A stretch of 64,000 nucleotides of DNA from assembly GCA_001725155.1 (NCBI GenBank), contig MEFP01000030.1, positions 781,195-845,194 of the forward strand. Reading direction: 5' to 3'. Positions 55,639-63,988 of the stretch are shown one piece after another. The number at the start of each line of letters is the position of its first letter. Position 1 is the first letter of the stretch. The notes beneath the pieces are model-generated. The model made no database searches, was not told where the DNA came from, and saw only the letters and a list, made by a program, of their open reading frames with translations. The translations under genes were made by a program, and so were the position numbers. Origin of the DNA: Lysobacteraceae bacterium SCN 69-320 (GTDB lineage: Bacteria > Pseudomonadota > Gammaproteobacteria > Xanthomonadales > Rhodanobacteraceae).

Positions 55639-55667
55639 AGAAAAAGCCCGGCCTTTCGGCCGGGCTT
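55639..55667 (-). terminator. Rho-independent terminator after the DUF6159 gene
   Basis: AAGCCCGGCC (55644-55653) pairs with GGCCGGGCTT (55658-55667), a 10-bp stem with a TTTC loop. On the minus strand the stem is followed by TTTTTCTTC. It lies 24 bases beyond the stop of the leftward gene and may also catch folM transcripts. Confidence 0.75.
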
Positions 55668-55690
55668 CGGCGCAGGCAGCGGACGAGGAA

Positions 55691-56536
55691 TCAGGCTTTG
55701 ACGCGGAACGCGTTGGCGACCAGCGCGCGGTCGAAGCCGGCGCCGACTTCGCCGTCCTCGGCGTAGCGGTAGATCGCCGCGGCGTAGATGCCGGTCAGCG
55801 CGGCCTGGATCAGGCTCATGACGACGAGCCCGGCGACCGTCAGCGCAATGGCCGTGACGATCAGCGGCGTCGAGTGCAGCGACGCGGCCACGCCGATCAG
55901 GACTGCACCGGTGAGGATGACGGCCACGGCGAGCAGGCCGAATACGACGCCGATGCCGGCGTTGCCGACGAGGTTTTCGCCCCAGGTCTTCTTCAGCAGC
56001 CCGACGCTGCGCTTGACCGCGTCGACGGGCCCGACGTCGTCGTTGACGAGCACCGGCACGACGAGGAAGGTCGCGACGGCCCAGGCCGCGCCGATCAGGC
56101 CGACGACCCAGCGGCCGATGAAGCCGGCGCGTTCCTGCAGCGCCCGCAGCAGCAGGCCGACCGTGGCCGAGATCAGCGCATAGCCGAGTATGGCCGGCAG
56201 CTTGGCCATGGCGATGCGGAAACCGTCGGCGACGGTGGGATCGCCGCCGCGCAGGCGGATCATCGCCGCACCGACCAGGGCGGTGTTGAAGAAGATGATC
56301 ACGAAGTACTGCACGAGGTAGAACAGGAAACCAAGCAGCGCGAGCACCGGGTCGATGTGGTCGCGCGAGAAGTGCTCGAACAGGCCGGCGAATGCGGCCG
56401 GCACAAAGAAGGTAGCCGCGACGATGACGCAGCACAGCGCCGACAGCGCCGGAAACACCAGCAATTCCTTGTCCGCGCTGAGCACGCCGGCGCTGGCCTT
56501 CATCAGCGCCCAGCTCTGCCTGAATTTCTCGAACAT
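55691..56536 (-). CDS. DUF6159-like integral membrane protein
   Basis: A 281-aa protein with about six membrane helices in two blocks (ALSALCCVIVAATFFVPAAFA, YALISATVGLLLRAL, VGLIGAAWAVATFLVVPVLV, GIGVVFGLLAVAVILTGAVLIGVAA). GGAGG precedes the ATG. The soluble parts FEKFRQSWALMKAS, VFPALSALC and VDAVKRSVGLLKKTWGENLVGNAGIG are typical of DUF6159 proteins. The function is unknown. It is transcribed towards folM and ends at a strong terminator. Confidence 0.8.
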   Translation of the reverse strand: MFEKFRQSWALMKASAGVLSADKELLVFPALSALCCVIVAATFFVPAAFAGLFEHFSRDHIDPVLALLGFLFYLVQYFVIIFFNTALVGAAMIRLRGGDPTVADGFRIAMAKLPAILGYALISATVGLLLRALQERAGFIGRWVVGLIGAAWAVATFLVVPVLVNDDVGPVDAVKRSVGLLKKTWGENLVGNAGIGVVFGLLAVAVILTGAVLIGVAASLHSTPLIVTAIALTVAGLVVMSLIQAALTGIYAAAIYRYAEDGEVGAGFDRALVANAFRVKA

Positions 56537-56614
56537 GATCGCTTCCTCCCCGAGTGGAATCTTCAGCCCGGGCGCACGCTAGCACGGCGCCGTCGAAGCG
56601 TCATGAGCGAAACG

Positions 56615-57100
56615 TCAGGACAGTGCGACGCGGTCGTAGTGCCGCCCGTAGTCGGAATGCTCGCGCCAGAGGTCGGCCAGACGGCGGCCGGCCAGCGGAT
56701 GCCGCGCATCAGGTGCGATCTCGGCCAGCGGTCGCAGCACGAACGCGTGCCGCAGCTCGTCGCGCGGCACCTGCAGGTTGCCGCTGCCGCTGAGCACCTG
56801 CTCGCCGTACAGCACGATGTCGATGTCCAAGCTGCGGTCGGAAAAACGCGGCACGTCGCGACGCCGGCCGTGACGGTCTTCGAGCGCGTGCAGCCAGTCG
56901 TTGAGCGCAGCCGGCGCGAGGTCGGTAGTGACGACCGCAGCCAGATTGACGAAGTCGGCACCGTCGAAGCCGACCGCCGGAAAGCGGTAGGCGGCGGAAA
57001 CAAGCACCTCGCCGAAGCGCTCGCGCAGCGCGGCCAGCGCCGAGGACAGGTTCGCGACGGGGTCCTGGTTGGATCCCAGGCTCAGATAGGCGCGCTCCAT
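56615..57100 (-). CDS. folK: 7,8-dihydro-6-hydroxymethylpterin pyrophosphokinase
   Basis: A 161-aa enzyme passing pyrophosphate from ATP to 6-hydroxymethyl-dihydropterin in folate synthesis. It has YLSLGSNQDPVANL (N-terminal motif), the pterin/ATP region RFSDRSLDIDIVLYGEQVL with the two metal-binding aspartates, and VPRDELRHAFVLRPLAEIAP. ATG 57100 is five bases from the folB stop, so folB and folK are translated from one message. Confidence 0.95.
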   Translation of the reverse strand: MERAYLSLGSNQDPVANLSSALAALRERFGEVLVSAAYRFPAVGFDGADFVNLAAVVTTDLAPAALNDWLHALEDRHGRRRDVPRFSDRSLDIDIVLYGEQVLSGSGNLQVPRDELRHAFVLRPLAEIAPDARHPLAGRRLADLWREHSDYGRHYDRVALS

Positions 57101-57105
57101 TGCGT

Positions 57106-57465
57106 TCAGTCCGGCTTGAGGCCGCGTTCGATGACCACGCCGACGGCCTTGGAGCCCCGCACGGCGCCGGGCTTGGCCAGGCGCAGACGCAGCCAGGCCA
57201 CGCCGAACTCTTCGCGTACGATGCGTGCGCATTCCTCGGCCAGGGTTTCGACGAGCTCGTAATGCGCCGCCTCGACGAATGCGATCAGGCGCTTGGACAC
57301 GGCCTTGTAATCGAGCGTGTCGACGATCTTGTCGCTGGCCGCCGGCTTGCGGTTGTCGAACGCCATTTCGAGATCCAGCGCGACGACCTGGCGGATCTGC
57401 CGCTCCCAGTCGTAGATGCCGATGACGGTTTCGATGCGCAGGTCTTCGATGAAAACGATGTCCAT
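57106..57465 (-). CDS. folB: Dihydroneopterin aldolase
   Basis: A 119-aa enzyme of folate synthesis that converts dihydroneopterin to 6-hydroxymethyl-dihydropterin, the substrate of FolK. Motifs are DIVFIEDLRIETVIGIYDWERQIRQVVALDLEM, DTLDYKAVSKRLIAFVEAAHYELVETLAEECA and RLRLAKPGAVRGSKAVGVVIER. All are usual for FolB and the length is normal. AAGGA lies five bases before the ATG. Order tsaD-folB-folK on the minus strand suggests one operon. Confidence 0.95.
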   Translation of the reverse strand: MDIVFIEDLRIETVIGIYDWERQIRQVVALDLEMAFDNRKPAASDKIVDTLDYKAVSKRLIAFVEAAHYELVETLAEECARIVREEFGVAWLRLRLAKPGAVRGSKAVGVVIERGLKPD

Positions 57466-57487
57466 GGGGGTCCTTGTCGTCCGTGGC

Positions 57488-58534
57488 TCAGGTGCCCGGA
57501 TGCAGCGGGCGCAGCTGCTCCAGATCCCAGCGCGGAAATACGCGGATGGCGCTGTCTTCGAGCTGGCCGGCCTGCAGGCGCAGGGCGCCGGCCAGCGCGA
57601 TCATCGCGCCGTTGTCGGTGCAGAACTCCGGCCGCGGGAAATAGACGCGGAAACCTTGGCGCTGCGCGGCTTCGGCGAGCTGGGCGCGCAGGCGCTTGTT
57701 CGCCCCCACGCCGCCGGCGATCACGAGCGAACGCGCGCCGGTCGCCTCCAGCGCACGCAGGCATTTGATGCGCAAGGTGTCGACCATGGCTTCCTCGAAG
57801 CCGCGCGCGATGTCGGCGCGCGTCGCGTCACTGCGGTCGCTGTTCTGCCAGGCCAGCAGCACCTGGGTCTTGAGACCGGAGAAGCTGAAATCCAGTCCGG
57901 GCCGGTCGGTCATCGGCCGGGCGAAGCGGAAGCGGCCGGACGTGCCGGTCTCGGCCAGTCGGGCCAGTTCCGGCCCGCCCGGATACGGCAGACCCATGAG
58001 CTTGGCGGTCTTGTCGAAGGCTTCGCCGGCCGCGTCGTCGAGCGTGTCGCCGAGCAGCCGGTACACGCCGATCGCATCGACCGCGATCAGCATGGAATGG
58101 CCGCCGGAGACCAGCAGCGCGACGAACGGCGGTTCCGGCGCCTCGGCTTCGAGCAGCGGGGCGAGCAGATGCCCTTCCATGTGATGCACGCCGATGGCGG
58201 GCACGTCCAGCGACCAGGCCAATGCCCGGGCCGCCGAGGCGCCGACCAGCAACGCGCCGATCAGGCCGGGGCCGGCCGTATAGGCCACGCCGCCGAGATC
58301 GGCCACGTCCAGGCCCGCGGCGCCGAGCGTTTCCCGGAGCAACGGCAACAACTTACGCACATGATCGCGGCTGGCGAGCTCCGGCACGACCCCGCCGTAT
58401 TCGGCGTGCAGGCGGATCTGGCTGTAGAGCCGGTGGGCCAGCAGGCCGCGCTGCAGATCGTAGACCGCCACGCCGGTCTCGTCGCAGGAAGATTCGATGC
58501 CCAGTACAGGCTTTGCAATCGGCTGGTCTGACAC
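57488..58534 (-). CDS. tsaD: tRNA N6-adenosine threonylcarbamoyltransferase
   Basis: A ~348-aa protein that transfers the threonylcarbamoyl group to A37 of ANN-decoding tRNAs, working with TsaB and TsaE. It has [39 protein letters not shown], the metal-binding [39 protein letters not shown] and [20 protein letters not shown] 58534 was chosen because known proteins begin just before [12 protein letters not shown]; the open frame continues upstream but across the rpsU start. The rpsU gene is divergent with ~55 bases between. Confidence 0.94.
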   Translation of the reverse strand: MSDQPIAKPVLGIESSCDETGVAVYDLQRGLLAHRLYSQIRLHAEYGGVVPELASRDHVRKLLPLLRETLGAAGLDVADLGGVAYTAGPGLIGALLVGASAARALAWSLDVPAIGVHHMEGHLLAPLLEAEAPEPPFVALLVSGGHSMLIAVDAIGVYRLLGDTLDDAAGEAFDKTAKLMGLPYPGGPELARLAETGTSGRFRFARPMTDRPGLDFSFSGLKTQVLLAWQNSDRSDATRADIARGFEEAMVDTLRIKCLRALEATGARSLVIAGGVGANKRLRAQLAEAAQRQGFRVYFPRPEFCTDNGAMIALAGALRLQAGQLEDSAIRVFPRWDLEQLRPLHPGT

Positions 58535-58542
58535 GCTAAACT
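58513..58542 (+). promoter_or_regulatory. Possible sigma-70 promoter of rpsU
   Basis: TTGCAA (58513-58518), 18 bases, TAAACT (58537-58542): four of six consensus bases in each box. It would drive rpsU at 58590. It lies over the proposed start of tsaD, so the two transcripts overlap at their beginnings. Confidence 0.35.
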
Positions 58543-58589
58543 TCGCGGCTCGCCCAAGAACGGGGCGCAAGTGTAACAGCGGAGATACC

Positions 58590-58805
58590 ATGCCCAACGT
58601 CAAAGTTCGCGAAAACGAACCCTTCGAATTTGCCCTGCGTCGCTTTAAGCGCACCTGCGAAAAGGCCGGCGTCCTGGCCGAAACGCGCAAGCGCGAGTTC
58701 TACGAAAAGCCGACCCAGGAACGCAAGCGCAAGCGCGCCGCGGCCGTGAAGCGCCACCTGCGCCGCGTCTCGCGCGACGTCACCAAGCGTCAGCGTCTGT
58801 ATTGA
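58590..58805 (+). CDS. rpsU: 30S ribosomal protein S21
   Basis: A 71-aa, very basic protein: [25 protein letters not shown], with the C-terminal Arg/Lys-rich stretch ([14 protein letters not shown]) typical of S21. GGAGA stands four bases before the ATG. S21 binds the small ribosomal subunit and helps initiation. The order rpsU-yqeY-dnaG is the classic macromolecular synthesis region. Confidence 0.98.
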   Translation: MPNVKVRENEPFEFALRRFKRTCEKAGVLAETRKREFYEKPTQERKRKRAAAVKRHLRRVSRDVTKRQRLY

Positions 58806-58862
58806 GTTTCCGGGCGGGCCTGAGCCTGCCCCGATCTCCCCGTTCTGCGGGCTGCTCCGCCG

Positions 58863-58899
58863 GCCGGTGCTACGCAAGTAGCGCCGGCTTTGTGCTTTT
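58863..58899 (+). terminator. Rho-independent terminator after rpsU
   Basis: GCCGGTGCTAC (58863-58873) pairs with GTAGCGCCGGC (58878-58888) with one G-U pair around GCAA, followed by TTTGTGCTTTT. It would reduce transcription from rpsU into yqeY and dnaG, as expected for this operon, where S21 is needed in larger amounts. Confidence 0.7.
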
Positions 58900-58917
58900 C
58901 GTCATTCGAGAATTGCC

Positions 58918-59370
58918 ATGTCCCTGAAACAACGACTGACCGACGACATGAAGGCTGCCATGAAGGGCGGCGAGAAGGATCGCCTCGGCGTGATCCGCCT
59001 GATCAACGCGGCGATCAAGCAGCGTGAAGTCGACGAACGCATCGTCCTCGACGACAGCCAGGTCCTCGCTACCATCGAGAAGATGCTCAAGCAGCGCAAG
59101 GATTCGCTGAGCCAGTACGAAGCGGCCGGCCGCGAAGATCTGGCCGCCGTCGAGCGCTACGAGATGACCGTGCTGCAGGTCTATCTGCCGGCCCAGCTCG
59201 ACGACGCGGAAATCGACGCGATCATCGCGGCGGCCATCGCCGAAGCCGGCGCCACCGGCCCGAAGGACATGGGCAAGGTCATCGGCCTGATCCGTCCGAA
59301 GGTCGCCGGCCGCGCGGACATGGGCGTACTGTCGGAACGCGTCAAGACCCGGCTCGCCAACCTCGGCTGA
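58918..59370 (+). CDS. yqeY: YqeY/GatB-domain protein
   Basis: A 150-aa helical protein matching YqeY: LKQRLTDDMKAAMKGGEKDRLGVIRLINAAIKQREVDERI, MLKQRKDSLSQYEAAGREDLAAVERYEMTVLQVYLPAQLDD, and MGKVIGLIRPKVAGRADMGVLSERVKTRL. These domains are related to the tail of GatB, the subunit of the tRNA amidotransferase, and are thought to bind tRNA. The gene is set between rpsU and dnaG, as in many gammaproteobacteria. Confidence 0.95.
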   Translation: MSLKQRLTDDMKAAMKGGEKDRLGVIRLINAAIKQREVDERIVLDDSQVLATIEKMLKQRKDSLSQYEAAGREDLAAVERYEMTVLQVYLPAQLDDAEIDAIIAAAIAEAGATGPKDMGKVIGLIRPKVAGRADMGVLSERVKTRLANLG

Positions 59371-59378
59371 GCCCCATG

Positions 59379-59401
59379 ACCGGAGCGCCAGGCGCTCCGG
59401 T
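59379..59401 (+). terminator. Hairpin between yqeY and dnaG
   Basis: ACCGGAGCGCC (59379-59389) and GGCGCTCCGGT (59391-59401) are perfect inverted copies; at least 10 bp can pair with a 3-base loop. A short TTCT follows. It may act as a weak terminator or a processing site between the two genes. Confidence 0.45.
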
Positions 59402-59490
59402 TCTCGATGGCCGGCGCATGCCCGAGCGCTGCGTCGGCCGTCGTTTCCCGCCCCGTATTCAACCCGTCGCGGAATCGCCACACTAGCCCG

Positions 59491-61308
59491 ATGGCCGGCC
59501 GCATCCCCGACAGCTTCATCGACGACCTGCTCGCGCGCGTCGACATCGTCGACGTGATCCAGGAGCGCGTACCGCTGAAGAAAGCGGGACGCGACTGGAG
59601 CGCCCGCTGTCCGTTCCACGACGAGCGCTCTCCGTCGTTCACAGTGAGTCCGCACAAGCAGTTCTATCACTGCTTCGGCTGCGGCGCGCACGGCAGCGCG
59701 ATCAAGTTCCTCATGGACTACGACCGCCTCGAATTTCCGGACGCGATCGAGGAACTGGCAGGGCGCGTCGGTCTCAAGGTGCCCTACGAAGGCGGCCGCG
59801 CCGCGGCTCCGCAGCAGAGCGACACGGCGGATCTGTATACCGTGCTTGATCAGTCCGCGCGCTACTTCCAGCGCGCACTGGCCGACAGCGCGACGGCCAA
59901 GGCCTATTTCGACGGCCGCGGACTCGACGCCGCTACGGTCGCGGCCTTCGGCCTGGGCTATGCGCCCGATGCCTACGACGGCTTGCGCAGCGCGCTCGGC
60001 AACAGCCCGCAGCGCATCAATCTGCTCGAGAAGGCCGGCATGCTGACGCGCGGCGATCGCGGCGGCATGCCTTACGACCGTTTCCGCGGCCGCGTCATGT
60101 TCCCGATCCAGGACCGGCGCGGCCGCATCATCGCTTTCGGCGGTCGGGTACTGGAGAAAAGCGACGGTCCCAAGTACCTGAACTCGCCCGAGACGCCGCT
60201 GTTCCACAAGGGTCGCGAGCTGTTCGCCCTGTGGCAGGTGCGCCAGGCGCAGCAGAAGATCGGCCGCATCATCGTCGTCGAAGGCTACATGGACGTGATC
60301 GCGCTGCATCAGCACGGTCTGCCGCAGGCCGTTGCGACCCTGGGCACGGCGACGACGCGCGAGCATGCGGAAATTCTTTTTCGCAATTGCTCTGATGTGT
60401 ACTTCTGCTTCGACGGCGACCGCGCCGGCCGCCAGGCCGCCTGGCGTGCGGCCGAATCGGTGCTGCCGCGCATGCGCGAAGGCCGTCAGGCACATTTCCT
60501 GTTCCTGCCCGACGGCGAGGATCCGGATACCCTGATCCGCCAGGAGGGCAGTGCCGGTTTCGAACAGCGCCTGACCGCGGCTACGCCGCTCAGCGAGTTC
60601 TTCTTCGCGCATCAGGAAAGCGGCACCGACCTGCGCACCGCCGACGGACGCGCGCGTCTGGCCGAGCGTTGCAAGGAAATGATCGCAAGCATTCCCGAAG
60701 GCTCGTTCCGCGACCGCATGCTGGAATTGCTGACCGACAAGACCGCGATCCGCTGGTCGCTGTCGGCCAGCCTGTCGCCGCAGATGCGCGAAGGCGTCGA
60801 GGAAATGCTGGAGGAGCGCGTTGCGCAGTTGCGCGGCAGCAGTGGGCCAGCCGCCCCGGCCGCGCCGCAGCCGCCCCGTTCGTCCGGCGCGGTCGACGCG
60901 CAGCGCAGCGTCGTGCGCTACGCAGTGGCGCTACTGCTGCAGAACCCGAGCTTCGTCGAATCCGTGGATGCGCCGCCGTATGCATTCGCGGCCTTGCGCC
61001 GGCCGGGTATAGGTCTGCTGATCGAACTGATCGACACCTGCCGCGCGCGAGCTGCCGTCAATACGGCGGCCTTGCTGCAGCAATATGAGCAACGCGAAGA
61101 GGGCGCAGCCCTGCGTAAACTGGCGGTCTTGCCGCTGCATGGCGATGCGGGCACGCTGCAGCGGGAATTCATCGACGCACTGGCCGTGCTGGCCGCGCAG
61201 ACCAAGCAGCAACGTACCGACGACCTGATTGCCAAGCAGTCCGATGGCGGCCTCGACGACGCGGAAAAGGCCGAACTGCGCGGCCTGCTGGCAACTCGCC
61301 GCCGCTAG
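59491..61308 (+). CDS. dnaG: DNA primase
   Basis: A 605-aa enzyme that makes RNA primers for DNA replication. The N-terminal zinc finger is CPFHDERSPSFTVSPHKQFYHCFGCG (C40, H43, C61, C64). Then come the RNA-polymerase core segments (YDRFRGRVMFPIQDRRGRIIAFGGRVL, KYLNSPETPLFHKG) and the TOPRIM part IIVVEGYMDVIALHQHG (~262-278) with VYFCFDGDRAGRQAAWRA. The C-terminal ~150 residues form the helicase-binding region. ATG 59491 gives the normal N-terminus. Usually rpoD follows in this region, but here an S9 peptidase gene does. Confidence 0.97.
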   Translation: MAGRIPDSFIDDLLARVDIVDVIQERVPLKKAGRDWSARCPFHDERSPSFTVSPHKQFYHCFGCGAHGSAIKFLMDYDRLEFPDAIEELAGRVGLKVPYEGGRAAAPQQSDTADLYTVLDQSARYFQRALADSATAKAYFDGRGLDAATVAAFGLGYAPDAYDGLRSALGNSPQRINLLEKAGMLTRGDRGGMPYDRFRGRVMFPIQDRRGRIIAFGGRVLEKSDGPKYLNSPETPLFHKGRELFALWQVRQAQQKIGRIIVVEGYMDVIALHQHGLPQAVATLGTATTREHAEILFRNCSDVYFCFDGDRAGRQAAWRAAESVLPRMREGRQAHFLFLPDGEDPDTLIRQEGSAGFEQRLTAATPLSEFFFAHQESGTDLRTADGRARLAERCKEMIASIPEGSFRDRMLELLTDKTAIRWSLSASLSPQMREGVEEMLEERVAQLRGSSGPAAPAAPQPPRSSGAVDAQRSVVRYAVALLLQNPSFVESVDAPPYAFAALRRPGIGLLIELIDTCRARAAVNTAALLQQYEQREEGAALRKLAVLPLHGDAGTLQREFIDALAVLAAQTKQQRTDDLIAKQSDGGLDDAEKAELRGLLATRRR

Positions 61309-61400
61309 GCGATTGGCGTGCCCGACGAACCGTTACCACTGGCGCATTGCGGCAGGCCGAATCGCCGCTAGCGTCGGGTTTTCGCGCACCGGAGCATGCC

Positions 61401-63359
61401 ATGAAATCGCTCGCCGGCCTGGTTCTTGTTCTTGCCGCCTCGGGAGCGGCAGTCGCCGCTGACGCACCTCAGCGCATCACCGTCGGCCAACGCGTCAGCG
61501 AAGGCCTGCCCGAGTCGGTGCCCGCCGATCTGGCCGAGCGTCTGCAGCGCTACCAGAACACGCGCAGGGCCGTGTTGGCCGACTGGTCCGCCGATGGCCG
61601 CTCGATCCTGATCGGTACGCGCTTCGGCAACACGCAGCAGGTTCATCGCGTGCGCGTGCCCGGCGGCGCGCGCGAGCAACTGACCTTCTACGACGAACCG
61701 ATCAGCGAAGTCGTCGTCAATCCGCAGCGCGACGGTTTCGTATTCGGCAAGGACACCGGCGGTTCGGAGTTCTGGCAGCTGTACTGGTTCGACGGCACCA
61801 CCGGCGACGTGCGTCTGCTGACTGACGGCAAGTCGCGCAACGATGGCTCCGTGTTTTCCGCCGACGGCCGCCTGCTCGCGTACAGCAGCACTCAGCGCAA
61901 CGGCAAGGACACCGACGTCTGGCTGCGCGATCTCGACACCGGTGAGGCACGCCCGCTGGTCACCAAGGGAGGCAAGGGCAGCTGGCAGGCGCTCGACTTC
62001 GCCGCCGACGGCAAGCAGCTGCTGGTCGTCGAAGGCATTTCGGCGAATGAATCCCACCCATACATCATCGACGTGGCCGGCGGCGAACCGCGGCCGCTGC
62101 TGCCGGCGGGCCGGGAACCTGCAGCGATCGGCAATCTGCATTTCTCGGCCGACGCATCGCGCGTCTATTTCACGTCCGACTCCGGCTCGGAGTTTCAGCA
62201 GCTGCGCGTGCTGGAGATCGCAAGCGGCAAAGTGACCACGCTGAGCGCGTCGATTCCCTGGGACATCGAGACGGTCGCACTGTCGCGGGATGGCCGTCAT
62301 CTCGCCTTCGTCGCCAACGAAGACGGCGTCAGCGCCTTGCATTTGCTCGATCTGGCCGATGGCAAGCCGTTGCCGCTGCCGTCGGTTCCCGCCGGCGTCA
62401 TCGACGCGCTGCATTTCAGCCCCGATGGAACAAGGCTGGGCTTCACGCTCGCTTCGGCGACCTCGCCCGCCGACGTCTACTCGATGGAAATCGGCACCGG
62501 AACGGTGACGCGCTGGACCGAAAGCGAGATCGGAGGGTTGAACAGCAGCACGTTCGTGTCGCCGGAACTCGTGCGTTTTCCGACCTTCGACAAGGTCGGC
62601 GGCAAGCCGCGCACGATTCCGGCGTTCTACTACCGCCCGAAGGGCGATGGTCCTTTCCCGAGCGTGGTCCTCATACACGGCGGGCCCGAATCACAGTCCC
62701 GGCCGGTCTTCAATCCCGACATCCAGTTCCTGGCCAGCCAGCTCGGTGTCGCCGTACTCGTTCCCAACGTGCGCGGCTCAACCGGCTACGGCAAGACCTA
62801 CGTCAAACTCGACAACGGCTTCAAGCGCGAGGACTCCGTGCGCGATATCGGCGCGCTGCTCGACTGGATAGGAACCCGCAGCGAACTCGATGCCGGGCGT
62901 GTCGGCGTCATCGGCGGCTCCTACGGCGGCTACATGGTACTTGCCGTCATGACGCACTACAGCGAGCGACTGCGCGCCGGCGTCGAGATCGTCGGCATTT
63001 CGAACTTCAATACCTTCCTCGCCAACACCGAAGACTATCGCCGCGACTTGCGTCGTGCCGAGTACGGCGACGAACGCGATCCGAAGATGCGCGCGTTCTT
63101 CGACAAGATCTCACCGTTGAACAACGCCGAGAGAATTCAACGCCCCCTGTTCGTAGCCCAGGGTGCCAACGACCCGCGCGTACCGGCGACCGAAGCCGAG
63201 CAGATCGTCGAACGCGTACGCCATAACGGCGGCACGGTCTGGTACCTGTTGCAGAAGGACGAAGGACACGGCTTCCAGAAGAAGGCGAATCGCGACTTCT
63301 ACACGGCCTCGACAATGCAGTTCTGGCAGAAGTATCTGATCGGCGAGGCGAAGCAGTAG
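61401..63359 (+). CDS. Exported S9-family prolyl oligopeptidase-type peptidase
   Basis: A 652-aa protein with a signal peptide (SLAGLVLVLAASGAAVAAD). Residues ~40-390 form a beta-propeller of PD40-like blades (FSADGRLLAYSSTQRNG, FSADASRVYFTSDSG, LSRDGRHLAFVANEDG, FSPDGTRLGFTLAS). The alpha/beta hydrolase part has FPSVVLIHGGPESQSRP, the nucleophile motif GVIGGSYGGYMVLAV (serine ~508), VAQGANDPRVP (Asp) and KDEGHGFQKK (His). All three catalytic residues are present. It cuts short peptides, probably in the periplasm. It follows dnaG with a ~90-base gap, and its codon usage looks slightly less GC-rich than the housekeeping genes. Confidence 0.93.
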   Translation: MKSLAGLVLVLAASGAAVAADAPQRITVGQRVSEGLPESVPADLAERLQRYQNTRRAVLADWSADGRSILIGTRFGNTQQVHRVRVPGGAREQLTFYDEPISEVVVNPQRDGFVFGKDTGGSEFWQLYWFDGTTGDVRLLTDGKSRNDGSVFSADGRLLAYSSTQRNGKDTDVWLRDLDTGEARPLVTKGGKGSWQALDFAADGKQLLVVEGISANESHPYIIDVAGGEPRPLLPAGREPAAIGNLHFSADASRVYFTSDSGSEFQQLRVLEIASGKVTTLSASIPWDIETVALSRDGRHLAFVANEDGVSALHLLDLADGKPLPLPSVPAGVIDALHFSPDGTRLGFTLASATSPADVYSMEIGTGTVTRWTESEIGGLNSSTFVSPELVRFPTFDKVGGKPRTIPAFYYRPKGDGPFPSVVLIHGGPESQSRPVFNPDIQFLASQLGVAVLVPNVRGSTGYGKTYVKLDNGFKREDSVRDIGALLDWIGTRSELDAGRVGVIGGSYGGYMVLAVMTHYSERLRAGVEIVGISNFNTFLANTEDYRRDLRRAEYGDERDPKMRAFFDKISPLNNAERIQRPLFVAQGANDPRVPATEAEQIVERVRHNGGTVWYLLQKDEGHGFQKKANRDFYTASTMQFWQKYLIGEAKQ

Positions 63360-63370
63360 TGCCGGCAACC

Positions 63371-63413
63371 GCCCGTCGCTGCGGTGATGCGTATGCATCG
63401 CAGTAGCGGCGGG
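63371..63413 (+). terminator. Imperfect hairpin after the S9 peptidase gene
   Basis: GCCCG and CGCTGCGGTGATGC pair, with G-T pairs and one or two mismatches, with GCATCGCAGTAGCG and CGGGC. It lies 11 bases after the stop. There is no strong T-run, so a terminator role is tentative. Confidence 0.4.
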
Positions 63414-63950
63414 CAGTACATTCATCGGCGATTGGAAGGGACTGAAGCGATTGTCGACAGAAGTCGCTGCCGCCGTCACCACCCATTCCCACATCGAGCC
63501 GATATCCGGGTCTCGCTCGCGCTTGCGCACTCACGACGCAGAGTGGAAGGGATTTGCCGTTCGCTCTGCCGGTAGACAGTGGCCGGCGCCCCTTGAGGGG
63601 TATTGACCATTCGAATCGAGTAGCGGGGAGGGGTTACTTCCCAACCGCCAAAAGCAGGCGGCTACAAAACGACGCAGCCCCCTCCATGAACGTCGACGGG
63701 CGGTAGCGGCAGCGTGCTGCTGATCGGAGAAGAGCACCAGATTCGGATGCTCGATCACTGCAAGCCGGCGAAACAGACATTGAAGCGATCTTGCGTAGCC
63801 GAGAGGGTACGCTCGTCAGGAACGCAGCGAATTGGTGTGCCGTAGTGCTGTTTTCCGCACCGTGGCGTGATCTACGCGGAGGCGTGAAGCGAAGGGGCGC
63901 TGTAGAACGCGCGCGCGCCTGTAAGGATCGGTTATGGCGAACCACAAAGC

Positions 63951-63988
63951 AAAACGCCATCCCGATATGGGATGGCGTTTTGGTAAAA
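63951..63988. terminator. Strong stem-loop near the right edge
   Basis: AAAACGCCATCCC (63951-63963) pairs perfectly with GGGATGGCGTTTT (63969-63981) around GATAT. A T-run ends the stem on the plus strand and matching As precede it, so it can end transcription on either strand. The gene it serves is not visible; it may lie to the right and run leftward. Confidence 0.8.

Noticed and set aside
63634..63960. A 108-codon frame (minus strand) at the right end
   Set aside because: Arg/Ser/Ala-rich, no ribosome site and it starts inside the terminator stem-loop.
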